64,000 nt of DNA. Source: Hoeflea sp038900095 (GTDB lineage: Bacteria; Pseudomonadota; Alphaproteobacteria; Rhizobiales; Rhizobiaceae). Location of the stretch: positions 1-64,000 of the forward strand of contig NZ_JBBMQQ010000011.1 of NCBI RefSeq assembly GCF_038900095.1, in the 5' to 3' direction. A program made the position numbers and the translations under genes. Below, piece by piece: positions 8,777 to 16,933 of this stretch; position 1 is the first letter of the stretch; each line of letters opens with the position of its first letter. Below the pieces are notes generated by a model that was not told where the DNA came from, ran no database searches, and worked only from the letters and a program-made list of their open reading frames with translations.

Positions 8777-11700
8777 ATGAGCCATGGCCCCGAATGGCAT
8801 TTTGCCGAGCGACCGACCATCGAGCACCTGCAGGCCATGGGCTATGGCTTCGTGGCGCCGGCCGAGCATGCAGGTCTGCGCGACGGCGAGAACCAGGTTC
8901 TGTTTCGCCCGCACCTGGTCGAGGCGCTGATGCGGATCAACGGGATCGACCGGCCGTCCGCCGAGGCAACCTATGGCGAGCTGGCCGCGATCAGCGGCAA
9001 CGAGACCTGGCTCAAGGTGCTGCGCGGCGACTACAGCCGCAAGATCTCCGGCCAGGAGACGCGGCAGACCCTGCGGGTGATTGACTTTCTCAAGCCCGGC
9101 AACAACCGCTTCAGCGTAACCAACCAGCTGCGCGTTGAGGCGGAGAACACGCGCCGGCCGGATCTGGTGGTTTTTGTGAACGGCATTCCGCTGGTGGTGA
9201 TCGAGGCCAAGAGCCCGCTCAACATCAAGGACAAGACCGGCGAGGCCTTCGAGCAGATAAGGCAGTATGAGCGCGACATTCCGCGGCTGTTCTTCTCCAA
9301 CGTCTTCAACATCGTCACCGACGGCGCGCTGGTGCTCTACGGCGCCACCGGCGCGAGTTCGAGATATTTCGGCGAATGGCGCGACCCCTGGCCGAAGAGC
9401 GAGGCCGATTTCGCCGACAGCCTGGCCAAGGGGCTCTGGTGCCTGCTGCAGCCGGGCCGGCTGCTCGATCTCATCGCCCATTACGTGGTGTTCGAGACGA
9501 CCGAGAGCGGCACGGTCAAGAAGATCTGCCGCTACCAGCAGTTCCGCGCCGTCAACCGGATCGTCGAGCGCGTGCTGGAAGGCAAGCACCGCCAGGGGTT
9601 GATCTGGCACACCCAGGGCAGCGGCAAATCGCTGACCATGGTGTTTGCGGCGCTGAAGCTGAAGACCCACCGGACGATCCAGTCCGAGCGGCTCACCAAC
9701 CCGAACATCCTGGTTCTAACCGACCGCGTCGACCTGCACACGCAGATCAGCGGCACGTTCGTCGCCTGCGGGCTGCCCAACCCGATGACGATCAACAGCA
9801 TCAAGGACCTGCATGCCCTGATCCGCAACGGCAAGGACGGGCACACGGCGCTGTCGACCATCTTCAAGTTCCAGGGCTCCAAGCAGGCAATCGAGAATTC
9901 CGGGAACTGGATCGTGATGGTGGACGAGGCGCACCGCACCCAGGAAAAGGATCTCGGCGCCTATCTGCGCGCGACCTTGCCCGACGCCCGCTTCTTCGGC
10001 TTTACCGGCACGCCGGTGAAGAAGGACGACAAGGACACCTACGCAAACTTCGGCGTCGTCGGCGAAAGCTATCTCGACAAATACGGCATCGACGACGCGG
10101 TGGCGGACGGCGCGACGGTGCCGATCTATTACACCGGCCGCAAAACCGACTGGCACATCGACGAGGCGAAGATCGATATCCTGTTCGACACCTGGTTTGC
10201 CGAACTCGACGACGACAAGCTCAACGAGATCAAGAAGCGCGGAGTGAGGATCGAGGACCTGGTCAAGCATCCGCGCCGGATCGAGCTGATCGCCTATGAC
10301 ATATGGACCCATTTCAAGGCCTATGCCCAGCCGGACGGCTTCAAGGCGCAGATCGTCGCCATCGATCGCGAGGCGGTGATCCTCTACAAGCAGGCGCTGA
10401 CGAAGGTGATCGCCGAGGAACTGCAAGCCGGGGGCCTGGACGCCGCGGCGGCGCTGGCGCGTGCCGACGCCATGTCGGCTTGCGTCTATTCGATCAACCA
10501 GGAAGACGGCAAGCCGAGCGAGGACGCGCACCGGCAGGCGATCCGCGACGGGCTGAAGGCGCATTATGTCGACGCCGAAGCCGAGAAGCAGGTGAAGCAG
10601 GCCTTCGGGCGCAAGGGCGAGGATCCGCAGTTTCTCATCGTCTGCGACAAGCTGCTTACCGGCTTCGACTGCCCGATCGAAAGCGTGATGTATCTCGACA
10701 AGCCGCTGAAGGAGCACGGCCTGCTGCAGGCGATCGCCCGCACCAACCGTGTCTCCGATCCGAAGAAGCGCAACGGCCTGATCGTGGATTACATCGGCGT
10801 CTCGGCGAACCTGGAGGAGGCGCTGGCGAGCTATCGCGCCGATGACGTGAAGAACGCCATGCGCGACCTCGACGATCTCAGAAACCAGCTGCGCACGGCC
10901 CATGCCGTGGTGGCCGTGATGCTGAAGCCGGTCAAACGCAAGGCATTCGACAAGGATGGCCTGAAGGCTGAATTCGACGCCTTCATCAAGGCCCTGGGCA
11001 GCGAGGACAAGTGGTTCGAGTTCAAGGCGCGGGCGCGCAGCTTCATCTCGCTCTATGAAACGCTGAGCCCGGATCCGAGCGTCCTGGAGTTCACGGCGGA
11101 TCTGAAGTGGGTGGCGACCTTCCTGCTTTACGGCACCCAGCATTTCGAAAAGCGCCAGGCCTTCGACCAGATGAATTACAGCGAGAAGATCCGGGAGATG
11201 CTGAACCAGCATCTGGAGGCGACCGGCCTCAGTGTCACCGTCAAGCTGCGCCATATAACTGATCCGGATTTCTGGGAGGATTTCGAAACCGATGGCAAGA
11301 CTGACGAAGACCTGATGACGGCTGCGATCCGCAAGACGACCGAGCTCAGGAAGACCGTCAGCGAGCGCATCGACGCCAGTCCGCACCAATACGGCAAGTT
11401 CTCCGAACGCCTGCGCCAGCTGCTGGAGAAGCTCGAAAGCGCGCAGCTGAGCTGGTCGGACAAGCTGAAGGCGGCCGAGGAGCTGGCCAAGGATCTCGCC
11501 GCCGAAGACGAAGCCCATGTCGAGGCCGGTCTTTCACCAGGCGCCTATGGCATCCTGCAGATCCTCAACGAATTCGATGCAGGTGCGGATTGGGAAGACC
11601 TCGCGATCCGCCTGGAAGGCCTCTACACTGATCCAGCGACAGCACCTGCCGGCTGGTGGGAGAAGGACGGCCTTCGCAAGAGCCTGCGTCAGCAGGTGCG

Positions 11701-11791
11701 CTCCATGGCGCATCTGGCCGGACTGACACAGCTCAAGGAGATTCCGGACCAGGTCGAAGCCTACGCGCTCAAACACTTCGCGGGGCATTAG
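8777..11791 (+). CDS. hsdR: Type I restriction endonuclease subunit HsdR
   Basis: A 1,004-residue DNA translocase and nuclease subunit. The N-terminal nuclease domain carries the PD-(D/E)xK pattern (RPDLVVFVNG then VVIEAKS, about residues 127-146). The motor domains show Walker A TQGSGKS near residue 279, DEAH near 383 and the helicase motif FTGTPV shortly after. The ATG at 8777 is chosen because it follows the hsdS stop by 7 bp; the open frame upstream of it only overlaps hsdS. The length agrees with the family and no frameshift is seen, so the restriction system looks intact. The next gene begins 2 bp after the stop. Confidence 0.95.
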   Translation: MSHGPEWHFAERPTIEHLQAMGYGFVAPAEHAGLRDGENQVLFRPHLVEALMRINGIDRPSAEATYGELAAISGNETWLKVLRGDYSRKISGQETRQTLRVIDFLKPGNNRFSVTNQLRVEAENTRRPDLVVFVNGIPLVVIEAKSPLNIKDKTGEAFEQIRQYERDIPRLFFSNVFNIVTDGALVLYGATGASSRYFGEWRDPWPKSEADFADSLAKGLWCLLQPGRLLDLIAHYVVFETTESGTVKKICRYQQFRAVNRIVERVLEGKHRQGLIWHTQGSGKSLTMVFAALKLKTHRTIQSERLTNPNILVLTDRVDLHTQISGTFVACGLPNPMTINSIKDLHALIRNGKDGHTALSTIFKFQGSKQAIENSGNWIVMVDEAHRTQEKDLGAYLRATLPDARFFGFTGTPVKKDDKDTYANFGVVGESYLDKYGIDDAVADGATVPIYYTGRKTDWHIDEAKIDILFDTWFAELDDDKLNEIKKRGVRIEDLVKHPRRIELIAYDIWTHFKAYAQPDGFKAQIVAIDREAVILYKQALTKVIAEELQAGGLDAAAALARADAMSACVYSINQEDGKPSEDAHRQAIRDGLKAHYVDAEAEKQVKQAFGRKGEDPQFLIVCDKLLTGFDCPIESVMYLDKPLKEHGLLQAIARTNRVSDPKKRNGLIVDYIGVSANLEEALASYRADDVKNAMRDLDDLRNQLRTAHAVVAVMLKPVKRKAFDKDGLKAEFDAFIKALGSEDKWFEFKARARSFISLYETLSPDPSVLEFTADLKWVATFLLYGTQHFEKRQAFDQMNYSEKIREMLNQHLEATGLSVTVKLRHITDPDFWEDFETDGKTDEDLMTAAIRKTTELRKTVSERIDASPHQYGKFSERLRQLLEKLESAQLSWSDKLKAAEELAKDLAAEDEAHVEAGLSPGAYGILQILNEFDAGADWEDLAIRLEGLYTDPATAPAGWWEKDGLRKSLRQQVRSMAHLAGLTQLKEIPDQVEAYALKHFAGH

Positions 11792-11793
11792 GC

Positions 11794-12537
11794 ATGCCGG
11801 TGTTCCAGATTGGCGGGCGTGAGATCGAATACACGCTCAGGCGTTCGTCCAAGGCCAGCAAGGCGAGCCTCAGCGTCACGCCGCAATCATTCGAGCTTGT
11901 CGTGCCGGATCAGGCGACCGAGAGCCAGATAGATGCCGTCCTCCAGCGCCGGCGCGCCTGGATCCTGCAGACCGTCACGCACATGCAGGAACGCGCCAAG
12001 GCACAGACGAGGGTCTACCAGTTCGTCACCGGAGCGAAGATCCCCTATCGTGGCCGGATGACCGGGATGAGCATCGAGCCGTTTGACGGACGTCTCGTCG
12101 AGGTTACCTTTCGCAACGGCTTCCAGATCCGCAAGCCGGAAGCGCTCACGCCTGGTTCCGCCGATGCGTTGATCGAGATGGCGCTGCGCCTGTGGTTGAA
12201 GCGCCGCGTGCGGGATGACGCCAAGGCCTTCGTCCGCCGACATGGCGAGCCGAACGGCCTGAAGCCGCGGGGTATCCAGATCAAGGAGCAGAAGCACATG
12301 TGGGGCAGCTGCGGCCAGGACAGGCAGATCAATCTCAACTGGCACCTGATCTTCGCGCCGAAGCCGGTGCTGGAATACGCCGTCGTCCACGAGATGTGTC
12401 ACCTCAAGCACCGCAATCACGCGCCGGAGTTCTGGACCCTGGTCGGGAAGGTCCTGCCGGACTGGGAAGCGCGGAAGGCCTGGCTGGACGAGAACGAACA
12501 CATGCTCGGCTGGGAGAGGGTGGAGCCGGTGCGGTAA
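11794..12537 (+). CDS. YgjP/DUF45-type metal-dependent hydrolase
   Basis: A 247-residue protein with the zinc-binding motif HEMCHLKHRNHAPEFW (HExxH at about residues 200-204 plus a downstream His). A conserved MWGSC segment precedes it, as in the YgjP/DUF45 (M48-like) family. It starts 2 bp after hsdR and is probably translated from the same message. YgjP-type genes are frequently found right after hsdR, so a role in maturation or turnover of the restriction complex is often suspected; this is inference. No signal peptide is present, so it acts in the cytoplasm. Confidence 0.88.
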   Translation: MPVFQIGGREIEYTLRRSSKASKASLSVTPQSFELVVPDQATESQIDAVLQRRRAWILQTVTHMQERAKAQTRVYQFVTGAKIPYRGRMTGMSIEPFDGRLVEVTFRNGFQIRKPEALTPGSADALIEMALRLWLKRRVRDDAKAFVRRHGEPNGLKPRGIQIKEQKHMWGSCGQDRQINLNWHLIFAPKPVLEYAVVHEMCHLKHRNHAPEFWTLVGKVLPDWEARKAWLDENEHMLGWERVEPVR

Positions 12538-13061
12538 GGTGGTGGGCCGGCTTTGTCACTTCTCTGGCGACGAGATCGAACGTTCTACCGGGAAGGTTCC
12601 GTGACGTGACGGACAATAGGAAGATACTCCGGTCCTTGGGTCTCGTCGCCGTTCATTGCAAAGTGCGCCGTGAGGCGCGTTTGGCCAAGCATGGAAGCCA
12701 GACACGCCGGAAGCGCCAACGATGCGCGCCAGCGGGCGCCTGAGGCGGTTTTTGACCGTGTCTGCGTGCGGGGCGAGCTTGGTCAGCCGAGGATGGTTGA
12801 TTGTTGGGCTTATGGGTCCGAGTTTGCCGCAGGCAATGTAACACCGGAAGGTTGACGTAAGAAGCGACGCTTCGCGGTCACGCCGGGGAGGGGAAAGGAA
12901 GGGTGTCACGCTCTGCCAAGTCTCTTTATAACTCTTATATATAAGTTAGTTAAATACTTGGTAGAGCGTGACAGGTTGAGGCTCCCGGCGAGCGATCCGC
13001 GCAAGCGGTTACCAGCAGGGAAGTAACCACCGGCATGACCCGGATTCCGGAAGCTTTGAAA
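12538..13061. other. Convergent intergenic region with a large palindrome
   Basis: This 524-bp stretch separates the end of the hsd operon from the end of the minus-strand gene at 13062. I see no convincing coding frame. Its main content is a 70-bp hairpin with an AT-rich centre (12904-12973). Since both flanking genes end here, the hairpin may terminate transcription from one or both sides, although it lacks a run of T directly after the stem. Confidence 0.5.
12904..12973. repeat. 70-bp two-part palindrome with AT-rich core
   Basis: The arms at 12904-12920 (TGTCACGCTCTGCCAAG) and 12957-12973 (CTTGGTAGAGCGTGACA) pair over 17 positions, with one G-T wobble if read as RNA. Inside the 36-bp AT-rich loop lies a perfect 12-bp palindrome, CTTATATATAAG (12934-12945), whose flanks TAACT and AGTTA extend the pairing with a 2-bp bulge. 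The nearly symmetrical nested structure could act as a terminator, a protein-binding or recombination site, or a small mobile repeat. Confidence 0.7.
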
Positions 13062-14066
13062 TTAGAAAATGCTAATATTTGTGGGTGCATTCACTTTCGC
13101 GCGATCGCGCTCGCGCTTCCTTCGTTGCCGCAGCTTCGCCTTCTCACGCTTGGCCTCCAGCTTCGGGTCAACCGCTGGCCGACGTGCTGAGACATTCCCT
13201 TCGATGAAGCGGGAGACGACGGCGCACTTGCTCGCCATTGGGCATGCGGCACAAACAGGATTTGTGCTCGCGTAGGAACCTGGCAGACCAAGACAGGATG
13301 GCCATAGCTGTGTGGTGGACACCGTCGCCTCGTCGGGCTCCTCCGGCGGGAAGTGACGCAGGTCTGACTGGACGCTTTCCATCGCGCGTTCGAACACTTC
13401 CGGAGTCACGTATTTTTCGAATTCCTCCGCGGGCACCTGCTTCCAGTCAATTGCGTATTGCCTGATGTAATTCGGCAGCCGATTTCCACTTTCCATTCCC
13501 CGTTCACACACAGACTGACGATACTCGCGTTGCGCTGGCAAATCCTTGTAATTCTCGATCCGATAGGCGGGATGCGTGACCTTGTAGACCCCGGCTTCGA
13601 GTGCTTGGCCCCATTTTGTGGCCAGATACTCGAGCCAATATTCTTCAGCTTTTCCTGGGTGGTGTAGCTGGTTCGGTTGCGGAAACATGTTTCTTTTTCG
13701 TCTCAGTGCAAATTCGAATGATGACCAGATATAGAAATCGTATGGGATGCCGAACTCATCGGCGCGTTGCCGAGCTTTCCATACTTGAGTGCGTGTGCGA
13801 TCATCAGAAAGATATTTGTTCTGATCGATTCCTTGCACGTGCTTTGCGCGCTCGACATCATTATATTCAGCAAACTTCTTTCTGAAGACATCTTGATAAT
13901 GACGAATGAAGAGTAGCGTTGCGTCTTCCGGCGAGATGAAGCGGTAATCAAACCATTTTTTCATCATAAGATCAGGCTCAGCGGCCCGCACCTCAGCGGG
14001 GACATTTTCGGCACTCCATCCAAGGCGGCTGAAGCGAATTTCGTCGCGTTTATCGGGCATGGTCAT
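13062..14066 (-). CDS. Uncharacterised 334-residue protein with C-terminal cysteine cluster
   Basis: I do not recognise the family. The protein is soluble and rich in Arg, Tyr and Trp. Toward the C-terminus it has a four-cysteine cluster (CLGLPGSYASTNPVCAACP followed by MASKC; spacing C-x14-C-x2-C-x5-C), likely binding zinc or an iron-sulfur cluster. The last 45 residues are very basic (RREKAKLRQRRKRERDRAK-like), which suggests nucleic-acid binding. GAGGAG about five bases upstream supports the ATG at 14066; the open frame continues upstream to 14276 without a ribosome site. Similar C-x-n-C-x2-C-x5-C tails occur in phage- and plasmid-type proteins, which fits the island setting. It is transcribed away from the XRE operon, 447 bp downstream of it. 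Confidence 0.7.
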   Translation of the reverse strand: MTMPDKRDEIRFSRLGWSAENVPAEVRAAEPDLMMKKWFDYRFISPEDATLLFIRHYQDVFRKKFAEYNDVERAKHVQGIDQNKYLSDDRTRTQVWKARQRADEFGIPYDFYIWSSFEFALRRKRNMFPQPNQLHHPGKAEEYWLEYLATKWGQALEAGVYKVTHPAYRIENYKDLPAQREYRQSVCERGMESGNRLPNYIRQYAIDWKQVPAEEFEKYVTPEVFERAMESVQSDLRHFPPEEPDEATVSTTQLWPSCLGLPGSYASTNPVCAACPMASKCAVVSRFIEGNVSARRPAVDPKLEAKREKAKLRQRRKRERDRAKVNAPTNISIF

Positions 14067-14513
14067 AACTCCTCGATCGGCGTGTCGCGGCACGGCGCTA
14101 TTGTTAAAAAGGTGATAGGGGTCCCAAGAATGGCTTGGAGCCTTCAATATAGCGGTCCGGCTGTCGGATGCAGACGATTTGTGAAATTTTCTGAAATTGG
14201 TTCTTGGGCCGGTCGACGGAAAGAATGGTCCGTCTTTGAGAAAGGCCAGCTCTAACGATGGGCTGACGATCAACAAGACCTATGGGAAGAGGTGGATTCG
14301 GTCACCAAACCTTGGTGGCACCAGAAGGCATCCCCTCCTTGTCCAAGGATTTCCGCTAGGACTTCGTTACGGGATCCACCGATCCGGAAAGTGGAACTCC
14401 TTGGTTCCTGATTTCCGGACAGGGAAGGGCGCGAGCAGCGAGATCGGTTTCCTGCGTCGTGCATTCGGGTTCGCGAGGGCGGGTGAATGTGGGAGCTGTG
14501 GTAGTCCACGAAC
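14067..14513. other. Intergenic region carrying the second copy of the island repeat
   Basis: No confident gene. A minus-strand frame (14270-14509) has a reasonable-looking translation (RNEVLAEILGQGGDAFW) but no ribosome site, and its C-terminal part corresponds to the repeated 81-bp segment. The promoter of the 13062-14066 gene must lie at the left end of this stretch. Confidence 0.45.
14288..14368. repeat. 81-bp island repeat, copy 2
   Basis: The partner of 1480-1560 with the same three conserved blocks and the same 81-bp length. This copy also holds two small perfect hairpins that the other lacks (CACCAA/TTGGTG and TCCTTG/CAAGGA), so the shared signal is in the flanking blocks rather than in the hairpins. 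Confidence 0.5.
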
Positions 14514-14870
14514 CTAGTCGTCGTTATTCCCAGTCTTGGTTGGCAGGGGCGTGATCCGGAGCTCGGATTGATGGAGCGGTTTCTGCCACGACCGCAAGAT
14601 GTTTTGGACCGTTCCCGCTTCGGCTACCCTCGCTTCCTCGCGCGTCAGTCCGTGCTGCTTCATCAGCATTTCGTAGTCTGTCAGCCGGTGACGGACATAG
14701 TTGGTCACAGTGATGCCGACGGCCCGGCCGATGGTAGCGTCCCGCCAGGATCGCTCCGCTACCCTCCGGACGATTTCATCGCGATGGATCTGGGGGCAAT
14801 TCGGGAAATGTTTTAGCATGTGCCTCTCTACGGCCTTCGCCTTAAATCGTCGTTCAGTCACGGGCGGCAC
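14514..14870 (-). CDS. DUF2293-type protein
   Basis: A 118-residue basic protein that I place in the DUF2293 family from its conserved core: AVERHMLKHFPNCP, HRDEIVRRVAERSWRD and VGITVTNYVRHRLTDY. Function of the family is unknown. The GTG at 14870 lies 7 bases after AGGA and overlaps the end of the preceding 100-residue gene by 17 bp, so it is the third gene of an XRE regulator/small protein/DUF2293 operon. The His- and Arg-rich core suggests nucleic-acid contact, but this is inference. Confidence 0.7.
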   Translation of the reverse strand: MPPVTERRFKAKAVERHMLKHFPNCPQIHRDEIVRRVAERSWRDATIGRAVGITVTNYVRHRLTDYEMLMKQHGLTREEARVAEAGTVQNILRSWQKPLHQSELRITPLPTKTGNNDD

Positions 14871-15156
14871 CTCGTGTCCTGCCGTGTTGAGACGCCGGCC
14901 TCGATATCTGCGTTTGGCGACAAGCTTGATGCTTGCCGTCGGGATCCGCCGACGCGGGCGATGGGAACGGATCGCCTTGGTTCCTAAAATCGGGATCCAT
15001 AGCTGATTGGCGTTCGGTTCCCGACTTTCTGCGGTCCAAGGCTTGCCTCAAGGCCTGAACGCTTTTGAGATCCGGCACCGGGTCTGTGTCGCCGGAGATC
15101 AAGCGGAGAAATTCGACCCAGGCGCGTTCGTTTTCGCTAATTCGCCAATTCTTCAT
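14854..15156 (-). CDS. Small uncharacterised 100-residue protein
   Basis: I do not recognise it. The start codon shares ATGA with the stop of the XRE gene (15156-15153), and its end overlaps the DUF2293 gene, strong evidence that it is a real cistron of that operon. The first 43 residues look folded (NERAWVEFLRLISGD, then VQALRQALDRRKSG). The remainder is rich in Asp, Pro, Gln and Arg and probably disordered. No domain motif is visible. Confidence 0.65.
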   Translation of the reverse strand: MKNWRISENERAWVEFLRLISGDTDPVPDLKSVQALRQALDRRKSGTERQSAMDPDFRNQGDPFPSPASADPDGKHQACRQTQISRPASQHGRTRGAARD

Positions 15157-15554
15157 TTCCCGAAAATCCCCCTGACTGCCGAGCGTGCCCTGCCGGTCAG
15201 CGGCGGGTCGGTGTTCTCGCTGGCTTCCCGGATCGCGCGGAGCCAGTCGCCCTCGTTTTCGGTGACGATTGTCCGGAAGATGCGCTGTATGGCATTGGCG
15301 GTGGTCGGGTTCTCGATCTGCTCGAGCGCCATAAGGAATAGCCGGGCCGGGTCGCACTCCAGCGCGGCGGCCAGGCTTGGCACGCGATCAAGCGCCAGCT
15401 TGGATGCGCCGCTCTTGATCATCGAAATCATGTTCGGGTTGGGGAAGCCTGCCTCGGCGGCGATCTGGGCCTGGGTCTTGCGAGGTTTCAGCTCCAGAAT
15501 GCGCCTGGTGACAAACTGGGCAAGGCGGCTGTTCCGGTAAGGCTTGGTTGGCAA
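15153..15554 (-). CDS. XRE-family helix-turn-helix regulator
   Basis: A 133-residue DNA-binding protein. The helix-turn-helix is visible at TQAQIAAEAGFPNPNMISMI (about residues 27-46), followed by a Leu-rich segment (LALDRVPSLAAALE) typical of XRE/Cro proteins. The start is a TTG at 15554 with a strong AAGGAG at 15561-15566 (complement) seven bases away; the weak start codon may keep the level low. It begins a three-gene operon with translational overlaps, and it probably regulates its own operon. No neighbouring toxin is obvious apart from the two uncharacterised downstream genes. Confidence 0.8.
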   Translation of the reverse strand: MPTKPYRNSRLAQFVTRRILELKPRKTQAQIAAEAGFPNPNMISMIKSGASKLALDRVPSLAAALECDPARLFLMALEQIENPTTANAIQRIFRTIVTENEGDWLRAIREASENTDPPLTGRARSAVRGIFGK

Positions 15555-15807
15555 TGTGGTCTCCTTGTTCGCTGACGCAGCTAGCGTGCTGCTAAGTCAG
15601 ATATAGCGAGGGGGAGACGGTTGTTTCCGGAGGGAAATTGGGAACTGGGTGGCTTCATGGATGCCAAGGCCATGTGACAGTGAGGGCCTTTTTCCCCGGC
15701 TGTTGGGACAGGCTGGAGCCACTGAATTCAGGTGCTCGGATGCGATGATGCACGCCCGCAGTCGGTGACTGCGGACCATTCCGGGCCGAGCGGAAGCATG
15801 GTGATTA

Positions 15808-16827
15808 TCAATCTATCGCGGAAAGCCGCTCCGCAGTCTCCGGCATTCTTTTCAAGCTTGCTTCGATTCTTTCCCGCCATCGCGGACCGCGCGACAGCGC
15901 GTCCTCGTAAGCTTCAGCGAGCTCGTTCGGACGATCCTCGGCAAGCACTGCTATGAGAAACTCGGCCTGTGCACGGTCCTTACGTGCCTTCAATTGATCG
16001 GGGCCGCCTTTACGTCGATCAGCTACGATCAGCTTGTGAATGGCGAACCGCTCGGGTCGTGGCACCTGGATCAGAACGCCTGACCGGTAGAGGGCGACGG
16101 CCTGGATGGGGTCAGCAATCAGGAAGTTCAGGTAGTTCAGGCCTTGGGCGCTTACCCCCAGCGCGGGTAGAGGCTTGACGGTTTCATCTCCGAATGCCGG
16201 CGTCAGGAATTCGACCATCGCTTCGGAATGGCTTTGTCGCCATCTCCAGACCTGCCGATCGTTTACACCGGGAACGGGATCGAACTTGAGCGACTTGAGG
16301 ATCTCGTCGGGGTTTTCGTCGACTTGGTCTTCCAGAGCAACAGAGAGACGCTCGAAGCTGGCAAAATCCATGTCGCCTGTCTGGGCCAGTTCCTCGTAAT
16401 CCATGCGCACGCCGAGCTCACCCTGATAGAGGCTGTAAGCCGAAGTGCCGACCAGGGTGCCACCAAGCCGGAACACGCCGGCGCGGGAGAACGCGAGAAG
16501 CAGCGACCCTGTTTCGCGGTCAGTCGTGATGAAGCCTTCGGCGCGAAGCACTCTGGCGAGCCTGGTCATCTGTTTCTGCCGGGTCTCGGATTCGGCCTTT
16601 AACGCCTCGGCGTGTTCAAGGCGTGCGCGCAACTCCGGTTTGTCCTCGCCGAGGTATCTGCTGACCATCTCCGTGCCGAGGCGGAACTTCTCATAAAGGT
16701 AGATGCGTCCGTTGCGCTTTCGCTCCTCAATGGTGCCAATCAGGCGGGATGCCCGTTCATCGAGATGAAGACGTAGTAGGTCCTGGTAGGCGACGACGGC
16801 AGCACGGCTTTGGGCGACGATTTCCAT
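15808..16827 (-). CDS. GSU2403-type nucleotidyltransferase-fold protein
   Basis: A 339-residue protein that I place in the GSU2403 nucleotidyltransferase-fold family. The core GGTLVGTSAYSLYQGELG lies about 120 residues from the N-terminus, followed by TGDMDFASFERL, whose D-x-D supplies the expected metal-binding acidic residues. The C-terminal part carries Lys/Arg-rich helices. The ATG at 16827 has AGGAA 9-13 bases upstream. Earlier in-frame starts at 16854 and 16914 lie in or at the end of the tandem operators and are rejected. Nucleotidyltransferases of this fold include toxins of the AbiEii/MenT type that modify RNA, but most GSU2403 proteins are unstudied. The two palindromes at its promoter and the broken divergent gene suggest a two-gene, autoregulated module. 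Confidence 0.75.
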   Translation of the reverse strand: MEIVAQSRAAVVAYQDLLRLHLDERASRLIGTIEERKRNGRIYLYEKFRLGTEMVSRYLGEDKPELRARLEHAEALKAESETRQKQMTRLARVLRAEGFITTDRETGSLLLAFSRAGVFRLGGTLVGTSAYSLYQGELGVRMDYEELAQTGDMDFASFERLSVALEDQVDENPDEILKSLKFDPVPGVNDRQVWRWRQSHSEAMVEFLTPAFGDETVKPLPALGVSAQGLNYLNFLIADPIQAVALYRSGVLIQVPRPERFAIHKLIVADRRKGGPDQLKARKDRAQAEFLIAVLAEDRPNELAEAYEDALSRGPRWRERIEASLKRMPETAERLSAID

Positions 16828-16846
16828 CAGCTTGGTTCCTGGTGTT

Positions 16847-16914
16847 GTGTGCATCAATCTAATTTTTGCTGCACACAAAAGCAAGTGTGCATCAAGAAAA
16901 ACAATGATGCACAC
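16847..16914. promoter_or_regulatory. Two tandem 30-bp palindromic operators at the nucleotidyltransferase promoter
   Basis: Positions 16885-16914 are GTGTGCATCA-N10-TGATGCACAC, a perfect palindrome with 10-bp arms. Positions 16847-16876 repeat the same layout with one mismatch (GTGTGCATCA-N10-TGCTGCACAC). The centres are 38 bp apart. On the minus strand TTGCTT and TTAGAT, 16 bp apart, form a plausible promoter: the -35 lies mainly between the two sites and the -10 inside the proximal site. Binding here would shut off the nucleotidyltransferase gene. Confidence 0.75.
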
Positions 16915-16933
16915 ACCAGCAGAGGGAGGAGCC

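Noticed and set aside
6192..12501. Several long antisense open frames under hsdM, hsdR and the YgjP gene
   Set aside because: They are the expected by-product of GC-rich codon use in the real genes; the sense frames have clear domain motifs.
12929..12956. Possible dif/Xer-like site inside the large palindrome
   Set aside because: TTAGTTAAAT is like half of a dif site, but the other half does not match and the spacing is wrong.
14397..16840. Recurring AGGAACCAAG on the minus strand near 14400, 14980 and 16835
   Set aside because: Short, and at least one copy simply serves as a ribosome site; not enough to claim a repeat family.
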